Origin: an uncultured Chlamydiae bacterium
Lineage (GTDB): Bacteria > Chlamydiota > Chlamydiia > Chlamydiales > SM23-39
Direction of reading: 5' to 3'
NCBI GenBank assembly: GCA_903889795.1
Contig: CAISYW010000081.1
Coordinates: forward strand, 1 to 6,846
Length of the DNA: 6,846 nt
The position numbers were made by a program, and so were the translations under genes. Positions 1-5,096 of this stretch are shown in pieces; the first letter of the stretch is position 1; each line of letters starts with the position of its first letter. Under the pieces are notes generated by a model. It did not search any database. It saw only the letters and a list, made by a program, of their open reading frames with translations, and had not been told where the DNA came from.

Positions 1-1476
1 ATCTGTTAAATCGCGCTGATTGACTCCGATCACATCCGCATTGGCTGTCAGTGCAATCGAGAGTTCATTCGGATGATGAATCTCAACGAGCGCTTCCATG
101 CCAAAAAGATGAGCCGCTTGCACAAATAACTGGGTCCGCTCTTTCAAAGCGGCCACAATGAGCAAAACGGCATCCGCACCGGCATCTGCCGCAGCGGCAA
201 TCTGTTCCATTTCGAGCAAAAATCCTTTACACAAAACGGGCAAATCCGTTGTGCTGGCCACCTCTTTCAAATCTTGCATCGAACCGCCAAATGCAGCGTG
301 CGTCAACACTGAAATGGCCGCGGCTCCGGCCTCGGCGTATTCTTTCGCTTTTTCACTCGGATGCTGAATCTCGAGAATCTGTCCGACAGAAGGAGATGCT
401 CTTTTAATTTCCGCAATAACGGCGCCTTTTGTATTTTGAATCGCCGCCTTCAAGCTCTTTCGAGAGCGGCAGGACGCTTGTTTTTGCATAATCTCTGCCA
501 GATAATTTCTCTTCACAATGTTTCCTTCCCGAATCCTTTTTTGAGCACGCTCAATCCCCTCTTGGATCGTTGGCGTTGCACCGTAAAGAAACAAAGCAAC
601 ACCCGCATTCAAAATCAAAGTGTCTGCCACCGGATTTTCTTTTCCCGAAAGAGCCTCTCGCAAAACCTCGGCATTGAATGAAGCGTCTTTTCCGCGTAAA
701 TCATCCATTGTACAGCTCTTGAGCCCCAGTTTTTTGGGATCGATCTCAATTCTTTCTTTTCTTTCTCCCGATACCAAAATAGCGCTGCTCGATCCAATAC
801 AGCTCAACTCATCCATGCCATGTCCATGGAAGACGAGAGATTTTTTGGTTCCCAGTCGAAACAAAACCTCAGCCATCAGATCCACCAATGCGGGATCGTA
901 GACACCCACCATCAAATGATCGATGCCCGCGGGATTCAATAAAGGGCCGATCAGATGAAATACGGTCGGCATGTTTAGTCCCTTGCGAATCGATCGCACC
1001 GCCTGAAGCGCCGGATGAAAATCGGGGGCAAAGCAAAATGCGAAATTGGTTTGCTCCAGACTTTCTTGCAGCTCTTTCAATTGCGTCTGAAAACGGTACC
1101 CCAAGACTTCCAAGACATCCGCTGAACCGCATTGCGATGAAACAGCGCGGTTGCCATGTTTGACGATGGGTATGCCGCATGCTGCGGCGAGCAGCGCCGA
1201 GCCCGTAGAAATATTAATCGTTCGAGCGCCATCGCCTCCCGTACCCACAATATCGAGAACGGATCGCTCCAGAGGAAGCGATCTTGATCTTTTTCTCACA
1301 GCGCATATTAAGCCTAAAAGCTCATCGACCGTTTCTCCCTTAGCCCTGAGAAGCGCTAAAAAAGCGGCTCCCTGATGAGGGTCTGCTGAATCGAGCAGCT
1401 CATTTCCCGCCTCAAACGCTTCCTCTTGCGAGAGCGCGCTTCGATGGACGAGTTTTTCTATCGCATCACGCAGCAT
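1..1476 (-). CDS. trpDC: Fused anthranilate phosphoribosyltransferase / indole-3-glycerol-phosphate synthase (TrpD-TrpC), 3' end outside the window
   Basis: One uninterrupted minus-strand frame from the ATG at 1476 to the window edge (492 codons, no stop) encodes two enzymes of tryptophan synthesis. Residues 1 to about 325 are TrpD, which joins anthranilate to phosphoribosyl pyrophosphate: GTGGD at 78-82, KHGNRAVSS at 106-114, GPLLNPA at 177-183 and the metal-binding DE at 222-223. From about 325 the chain is TrpC, the (beta/alpha)8 enzyme making indole-glycerol phosphate: AEIKRASPS at 355-363 with catalytic Lys358, SVLT at 389-392, PVLCKGF at 413-419 (Lys417), LVEIH at 463-467 (Glu465) and an N-x-RDL near the edge. 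About 80-90 TrpC residues should lie outside. There is no stop and hardly any linker at the junction; the only nearby Met is residue 330. The start overlaps trpG by 11 bases, with GGAG 7 bases upstream (1484-1487). The usual KDF of TrpC reads KGF. I am very sure of both domains and of the open frame; a sequencing error joining two genes is the only alternative. Confidence 0.93.
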   Translation of the reverse strand, partial: MLRDAIEKLVHRSALSQEEAFEAGNELLDSADPHQGAAFLALLRAKGETVDELLGLICAVRKRSRSLPLERSVLDIVGTGGDGARTINISTGSALLAAACGIPIVKHGNRAVSSQCGSADVLEVLGYRFQTQLKELQESLEQTNFAFCFAPDFHPALQAVRSIRKGLNMPTVFHLIGPLLNPAGIDHLMVGVYDPALVDLMAEVLFRLGTKKSLVFHGHGMDELSCIGSSSAILVSGERKERIEIDPKKLGLKSCTMDDLRGKDASFNAEVLREALSGKENPVADTLILNAGVALFLYGATPTIQEGIERAQKRIREGNIVKRNYLAEIMQKQASCRSRKSLKAAIQNTKGAVIAEIKRASPSVGQILEIQHPSEKAKEYAEAGAAAISVLTHAAFGGSMQDLKEVASTTDLPVLCKGFLLEMEQIAAAADAGADAVLLIVAALKERTQLFVQAAHLFGMEALVEIHHPNELSIALTANADVIGVNQRDLTD

Positions 1477-2035
1477 GACAGATCTCCACGAAATTTTTTA
1501 AGAGTTGGACTCCATCCGGAGTGAGAACCGATTCAGGATGGAATTGAACTCCGAAAACGGGATATTTTTGATGAGCGATGGCCATAATATGACCCAACCG
1601 ATCTTCCGCTTCGACGATGAGATCGGTCGGAAGATCTTTGACGATCAGGGAATGGTAGCGTCCCGCTTTAAATGGCAGTTTCATATGACGGAATAACTTA
1701 CCCCTGCGATGAAAAATCAGACTCTCTTTGCCATGTAAAATCTCTTCCGCTCCGCTCACGCAAGCGCCGAAAGCGGCGCCAATGGCCTGATGGCCAAGAC
1801 AAACGCCAAGAATCGGTATCTGAGAATAAAACGCTTGAATCAGATCGATGCAAATCCCCGCATTCTCGGGTCGGCCCGGTCCCGGCGACAAGACAATGCC
1901 GGAGACATTCATCGAGCGAATTTCCTCGACGGTAACCTGATCATTGCGAAGCACTTTGACATCCGAATCCAATTGAGCCAAAGCTTGATACAGGTTGTAA
2001 GTAAAACTGTCATAATTATCGATGAGTAAGATCAT
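1466..2035 (-). CDS. trpG: Anthranilate synthase component II (glutamine amidotransferase)
   Basis: This 189-residue class I glutamine amidotransferase supplies ammonia from glutamine to TrpE for anthranilate formation in the cytoplasm. The N-terminus LLIDNYDSFTYNL, the oxyanion region LSPGPGRPENAG (49-60), the nucleophile elbow GVCLGHQ with Cys79, GRYHSL (125-130) and the catalytic HPE at 166-168 (His166, Glu168) are all present, so the triad is complete and the length is normal for a free-standing subunit. The start is fixed by GGAGG at 2042-2046, six bases before the ATG and inside the end of trpE; the two genes overlap by 20 bases, which suggests translational coupling and equal output of both subunits. 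In many bacteria the same subunit also serves para-aminobenzoate synthase (as PabA); sequence alone cannot exclude a dual role, but the position between trpE and trpD argues for tryptophan. It contains no tryptophan residue. Confidence 0.96.
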   Translation of the reverse strand: MILLIDNYDSFTYNLYQALAQLDSDVKVLRNDQVTVEEIRSMNVSGIVLSPGPGRPENAGICIDLIQAFYSQIPILGVCLGHQAIGAAFGACVSGAEEILHGKESLIFHRRGKLFRHMKLPFKAGRYHSLIVKDLPTDLIVEAEDRLGHIMAIAHQKYPVFGVQFHPESVLTPDGVQLLKNFVEICHAA

Positions 2036-3329
2036 TACATGCCTCCAATAACATGAGAGCCTCTAAAGCCCCCTTTGCCTTGATTTCTGTTTCCATGGCC
2101 TCTTTTTGAGGATTGGACTCGAGAACAATGCCGGCTCCGGCGCGCACTTCGGCGATGCCATCTTGAAGCACGATCATGCGAATGGCGATGCAGCTTTTCA
2201 AATTTCCCCTCTCATCCATTGACACAATGGCGCCGCCATAAAGCCCCCTGCGTCGGTTTTCCAATTCGTCAATGATTTCCATCGCACGGATTTTCGGTGC
2301 GCCCGAAAGCGTTCCTGCGGGAAATGCCGCTCTCAAAGCGTCCAGAGCATGCAGCGAGGGATTCAGAGTCCCCACAACGCGCGATACGATATGCCGAAGA
2401 TGAGAAAACGATCGGATTGCCATCGATTCGGCCACACGCACCGAGCCCACCTGCGCAATCCGGCCTACATCATTGCGTGCCAAATCCACAAGCATCACAT
2501 GTTCCGCAAGCTCCTTAGGATCCGACAGAAGATCAAAATGGTTCTCGTTTGAGCAGGTCCCCGCAATGGGCATCGACTCCACCACACCGTCTTGAACGGA
2601 AATCAACAACTCCGGCGAAGCGCCGGCCACGGCAAATGCCGGTTCTTCGAAGAAAAAAAGATATGGAGCGGGAGAGCTCTGGCGCAGCGCTCGATAAACA
2701 TCAAAAGCTTTCGCCTGCACAGTAGATCGAAACGTTCGGGACAAGACCACCTGAAAAACATCCCCGGCCCGAATATATTCTTGGGCGCGCTCAACCATGT
2801 GCGCAAACTCCTCGCGGCTGATATCTGCTTGGATCGTCACTTTTTTCGAATTTTGCAACACCTGCGGATCGATCGACTCTGAACAGCGCAGGCAAATGGC
2901 ATCGAGCTCTTCTTGCGTTCCTTCATGCGTGAAAACAATGGTTTTCCGATCATAATCAAAACGAATAATCGTCTGGTAAATGTGGAAGAAAAAATCATGC
3001 AAATCGCCTTGTTTATGGCGATCAGGTAATTTTTCATTAAGGCGGATCGCATCATAGCCAAGAAATCCAAAAGCCTTTCGATCTGCCGCAAAACGCCGCA
3101 GCTCGCTATAAGGATCGCCTTGATAAACAGATCGTTTGCCGTGCCGTTCGATCTCGATCGTATCGTCCCTCGCTAGAAACGTACCGATGGGCTGAATTCC
3201 GATTATCGAGATTTTACCATCATCGATCGACTCGAGCATGCAGCATCCCACGCCGCCCACTGCCTGATAGCAGGAAAGCGGCGTCTGACGATCGCTTGCA
3301 ATCTCTTTTGTGATTATTTTACTCTTCAT
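2016..3329 (-). CDS. trpE: Anthranilate synthase component I
   Basis: TrpE converts chorismate plus ammonia to anthranilate, the committed step. At 437 residues it is shorter than the common 460-520. The N-terminal part holds an MLES motif (31-34), matching the LLES element that binds feedback tryptophan in the family. The chorismate-binding domain has the signatures PIAGT (254-258), DLARNDVGR (282-290), HIVSRV (313-318), GTLSGAPKIRAMEI (339-352) and RAGAGIVLES (396-405). PIAGT rather than PIKGT marks TrpE over the folate enzyme PabB. The Arg that normally follows PIAGT is Cys259, and the next loop is about seven residues shorter than I expect. The ATG at 3329 has GGGAG (3337-3341) seven bases upstream, but that site is buried in the trpR-trpE hairpin. 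It lies 37 bases after trpR and overlaps trpG. No tryptophan residue occurs in it. Confidence 0.96.
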   Translation of the reverse strand: MKSKIITKEIASDRQTPLSCYQAVGGVGCCMLESIDDGKISIIGIQPIGTFLARDDTIEIERHGKRSVYQGDPYSELRRFAADRKAFGFLGYDAIRLNEKLPDRHKQGDLHDFFFHIYQTIIRFDYDRKTIVFTHEGTQEELDAICLRCSESIDPQVLQNSKKVTIQADISREEFAHMVERAQEYIRAGDVFQVVLSRTFRSTVQAKAFDVYRALRQSSPAPYLFFFEEPAFAVAGASPELLISVQDGVVESMPIAGTCSNENHFDLLSDPKELAEHVMLVDLARNDVGRIAQVGSVRVAESMAIRSFSHLRHIVSRVVGTLNPSLHALDALRAAFPAGTLSGAPKIRAMEIIDELENRRRGLYGGAIVSMDERGNLKSCIAIRMIVLQDGIAEVRAGAGIVLESNPQKEAMETEIKAKGALEALMLLEACNDLTHR

Positions 3330-3330
3330 T

Positions 3331-3364
3331 CCATTGCTCCCGGGAGATTCCCGGGAAGCATTGG
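3331..3364 (-). promoter_or_regulatory. Hairpin between trpR and trpE that holds the trpE ribosome binding site
   Basis: The trpR-trpE gap is almost entirely one inverted repeat. Arms 3331-3344 and 3350-3364 pair around a five-base loop: a six-bp CCCGGG core plus seven outer pairs, broken by one mismatch (3334/3361) and one bulged base (3357). On the mRNA the trpE Shine-Dalgarno GGGAG (3341 to 3337) lies in the 3' arm, and the stem begins two bases after the trpR stop. There is no following U-run, so it is not an ordinary intrinsic terminator. I infer translational coupling: a ribosome finishing trpR would melt the stem and free the trpE start. An RNA stability or processing role is also possible. 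Confidence 0.6.
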
Positions 3365-3366
3365 AA

Positions 3367-3648
3367 TTACTCTTCCAAGAACTTCTTCAGGCGATCCCCT
3401 GTAATTTTCAAAACATTCGACCCGCGGCTGATGTTGGCGATGCTTACCTCGAGATCGCGGGCCATTTCCCGCTGGGATTTTTCACCCTTCAGAAGCTCGC
3501 GGACGATGAGATATCGTCTTGAGACCTCTTCTCTCTCGGATTGAGTCAGAAAAACACCATAAAAATCATCTAAATCATTTACGGTCTTGACTCTAAGGCA
3601 GCACTCTAAAAAAGCGCGCCAACCATCTTCCTCAGTCTTTTTTTTCAC
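3367..3648 (-). CDS. trpR: Trp operon repressor TrpR, chlamydial type
   Basis: TrpR binds tryptophan and then represses the trp promoter as a dimer. This 93-residue protein lines up with E. coli TrpR without gaps through its core: LTQSERE (34-40), IVRELLKGEKSQREM (48-62) and the helix-turn-helix ending ISRGSNVLK (73-81). Arg45 and Arg75 correspond to E. coli Arg54 and Arg84, which hold the tryptophan; the Ser88 position is Val79. The start is a GTG (3646-3648) giving a lysine-rich N-terminus then EEDGWRAFL, the pattern I recall from chlamydial TrpR; only a weak GGGG lies upstream. It contains one tryptophan (Trp10), the only one in the visible operon. It is first in the operon, so it should control its own synthesis through the palindromic operator just upstream. 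Family assignment is firm; DNA target is inferred. Confidence 0.94.
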   Translation of the reverse strand: MKKKTEEDGWRAFLECCLRVKTVNDLDDFYGVFLTQSEREEVSRRYLIVRELLKGEKSQREMARDLEVSIANISRGSNVLKITGDRLKKFLEE

Positions 3649-3661
3649 ACGAACCCCATAT

Positions 3662-3688
3662 CGTTATAACGTAATGATACATCATTAC
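3662..3688. promoter_or_regulatory. Putative TrpR operator: two abutting palindromes
   Basis: Positions 3671-3688 form a perfect palindrome of 8-bp arms (GTAATGAT / ATCATTAC) around a 2-bp centre. The outer half-sites GTAAT and ATTAC resemble the GTACT/AGTAC halves of E. coli trp operators. A second perfect 10-bp palindrome, CGTTATAACG at 3662-3671, shares one base with it and covers the predicted start site. The pair could take two TrpR dimers side by side. Symmetry and position are seen; TrpR binding is inferred from the adjacent trpR gene. Confidence 0.7.
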
Positions 3689-3703
3689 ACTTATTTTTGT
3701 CAA
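3674..3703 (-). promoter_or_regulatory. Sigma70-type promoter of the trpR-trpEGDC operon
   Basis: On the minus strand TTGACA (3703 to 3698) is followed after 18 bases by TATCAT (3679 to 3674), five of six matches to the -10 consensus. Transcription would start near 3667, leaving a leader of roughly 18-20 bases before the trpR GTG, too short for a leader peptide or attenuator. The -10 box lies wholly inside the operator palindrome, as expected for repression by blocking RNA polymerase. Confidence 0.75.
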
Positions 3704-3757
3704 ACAGGTCTCTTGTCTTGAAGCTATTACATTCAATCTTTATGACTTATGAAGATT

Positions 3758-3904
3758 TTGTTGCGTAAAATTCCACCACAGAGATAGGAACCACAGAGAA
3801 AGATTTTTCTTTTCATGCGAGGGGAGGTCCCTCACAGAGTACGTGAAGGCTACCTAAATCTTCCTCCGTGGTTCCTATCTCTGTGGTGAATATTTGCGCA
3901 ACAA
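3758..3904. repeat. 147-bp palindromic repeat element (MITE-like)
   Basis: Perfect 21-bp inverted arms (3774-3794 and 3868-3888) are flanked outward by perfect 8-bp arms TTGTTGCG (3758-3765) and CGCAACAA (3897-3904). The fold extends inward imperfectly to about 3806 and 3856. The arms carry CACAGAG-type units (for example CCACAGAG at 3777-3784 and CACAGAG at 3792-3798), a style of intergenic repeat I recall from many unrelated bacteria. The middle (about 3807-3855) has a smaller GGGGAGGTCCCTC inverted repeat. It encodes nothing, and I see no clear target duplication. Transcribed, it would be one long hairpin. Non-autonomous mobile element or dispersed repeat are both possible. Confidence 0.7.
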
Positions 3905-3942
3905 CGCTGATAAAATTTCAAGTTCAGAGTCAAGCTGGATGA

Positions 3943-4272
3943 AACCCGCAAAATTCAGCGAAATATCCGGCTGCTTGTAAATGCCTTGAGAAAGACAAAG
4001 AACAGCTTTTTAATTTTTATGATTTTCCTGCGGAACATTGGATACACATTCGAACGACAAATTCAATCGAATCGACATTTGCAACAGTTCGTCATCGGAG
4101 TCGGCAAACCAAAGGATGTGGAAATCGAATAGCTACATTAACAATGGTTTACAAGATGACGAAACTGGCTGAAAAAAGGTGGATTAAATTAAGAGGATTT
4201 GCCCTGCTTCAAAAAATAATCGCAGGCATTAAATTTAAAGACGGAGAAGAAATTAAAGAACAGAGTGCTTAG
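3943..4272 (+). pseudogene. IS256-family transposase, C-terminal remnant
   Basis: A plus-strand frame open from the stop at 3940-3942 to the TAG at 4270-4272 (109 codons) reads as the C-terminal part of an IS256-family (Mutator-type) transposase of about 400 residues. Clear family text is AKYPAACKCLEKDKEQL, then NFYDFPAEHWIHIRTTNS, ESTFATVRHRSR and TMVYKMTKLAEKRWIKLRG, ending with a K/E-rich tail. The Glu of the N-x-I-E motif (codon 4069-4071) should be the third catalytic residue; both catalytic Asp residues and the whole N-terminus are missing. Upstream of about 3955 the match fades, with a possible frameshift around 3945-3957. No start codon is available, so it is a dead fragment. It begins almost directly after the palindromic repeat and ends a few bases before the oppositely oriented transposase remnant. 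Confidence 0.85.
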
Positions 4273-4280
4273 AGGAAAAA

Positions 4281-4892
4281 TCAATGGGTATGCTCAGGCC
4301 GCGAGACACAACATTTGACAATATCTCCTTCAAAGTAATCGAATGTGTTTTCAGATTTTACAAACTTCAAATGCAATGTTTCGCTGGTTGCATCATCTAT
4401 AAACACAAGAAGAGTACACCGCTCTCCACGTCCCTCAAACCAATCATGCTCCGAGCCATCGAGCTGAATCAGTTCCCCGATCCTGGATCGTCTGGGTCTC
4501 AATTCATGTACTTTCAATTCACGAGCTTTTTTGGAATGCCATAAGTCATTTTTGATCATAACACTACGAACAAAACTGGTCGATATTTCGGGCGCTCCCA
4601 TTTCGGTTATATATTCATGCGACAATGTGGGGCCAAAATCGTAGTGATCTGGCTGTTTAAAAAAGTCCAAAATTGAGTCTATTTTCTCCTGAGGAAGTCG
4701 ACGATTACCAGGAGAACCCATTTTCTTGGAAATTATTCCTTTTGCGCCATCATTTCTTAATCTTCGCAGCAACCGCCTCACCTGCCTAGTGCTTATTCTT
4801 AAAAAGCGGGCTGCTTTTGATTGTTTTAAACGTTTTTCTTTAACCTTTGTTAAAATCTCCAATCTATACAAATCATTTGAATTCAATGGCAT
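4281..4892 (-). pseudogene. ISNCY/IS1202-group transposase, truncated after the first catalytic Asp
   Basis: The reading frame gives a 203-residue protein from the ATG at 4892. That start is preferred because GGAGG ends five bases upstream (4898-4902); an in-frame ATG at 4904 overlaps this ribosome site. The N-terminus is a helix-turn-helix (KAARFLRISTRQVRRLLRRL) followed by the linker GAKGIISKK. The RNase H-like core then begins with GELIQLDGSEHDWFEGRG and CTLLVFIDDATSETL, typical of the IS1202 group in ISNCY. The family runs to about 430-470 residues. Here recognisable sequence stops at TFDYFE (codon 4329-4331) and a foreign 15-residue tail follows, so the second Asp and the catalytic Glu are missing and the protein should be inactive. 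The break coincides with the end of the neighbouring IS256 remnant, suggesting insertion of that element followed by deletion. Confidence 0.88.
4289..4328. other. Possible right terminus of the IS256-type element
   Basis: The short stretch between the IS256 transposase stop (4272) and the point where recognisable IS1202-type transposase sequence begins on the other strand (about 4329) ends in GACACAACATTTGACAATAT. It resembles IS256-type terminal inverted repeats as I remember them. The left terminus is absent from this window, so it cannot be matched to a partner. Treat as an inference from position. Confidence 0.4.
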
Positions 4893-4951
4893 ACGCTCCT
4901 CCATTTAATGCCTCATTATTGGTTATCAACAACTTCTGATTACCAAAAAGA

Positions 4952-4998
4952 GGACATTTCTATAAAACGGAAAGCGGACATTTTAATAAAACGCTTAC
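4952..4998. repeat. Terminal subrepeats and end of the IS1202-like element
   Basis: Two direct repeats of 18 bp, 4952-4969 and 4976-4993, match at 16 of 18 positions and are 24 bp apart; both read GGACATTT, two variable bases, then ATAAAACG. They lie upstream of the transposase start, where IS1202-group elements carry tandem transposase-binding units. Read outward-in, the element would begin TGTAAGCGTTTTATT with its edge near 4998. The opposite end is not in the window, so the boundary is inferred. Confidence 0.65.
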
Positions 4999-5014
4999 AA
5001 TCAAAAAATTTCTT

Positions 5015-5043
5015 TTGACGGTTAATTACAATTTATTTATAAT
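5015..5043 (+). promoter_or_regulatory. Near-consensus sigma70 promoter for the 397-residue gene
   Basis: TTGACG (5015-5020), a 17-base spacer and a perfect TATAAT (5038-5043) sit in an AT-rich stretch. The start site would be near 5050, leaving about 47 bases of leader before the ATG at 5097. The leader has no recognisable Shine-Dalgarno site. The -35 box starts about 17 bp outside the inferred IS end. Confidence 0.75.
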
Positions 5044-5096
5044 TATAAGTAACAATAATGAATCTTTAATTAATAATATATTAAAAATGTGAAATT

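Noticed and set aside
158..1375. Several open frames of 60-106 codons on both strands opposite or out of phase with trpDC
   Set aside because: They are shadows of the long trpDC frame, which carries full enzyme signatures; none has a recognisable product or ribosome site.
2016..3329. Aminodeoxychorismate synthase (PabB) instead of TrpE
   Set aside because: The signature is PIAGT rather than PIKGT, the MLES feedback motif is present, and the gene lies between trpR and trpG-trpDC.
3331..3364. Intrinsic terminator or trp attenuator between trpR and trpE
   Set aside because: The stem is strong, but no U-run follows and there is no leader peptide with Trp codons nearby.
3663..3668. TATAAC (minus strand) as the -10 box of the trp promoter
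   Set aside because: It lies 29 bases from TTGACA, too far; TATCAT at 18 bases fits better.
4284..4908. Plus-strand open frames opposite the IS1202-type transposase
   Set aside because: They are antisense to a recognisable transposase and match no family.
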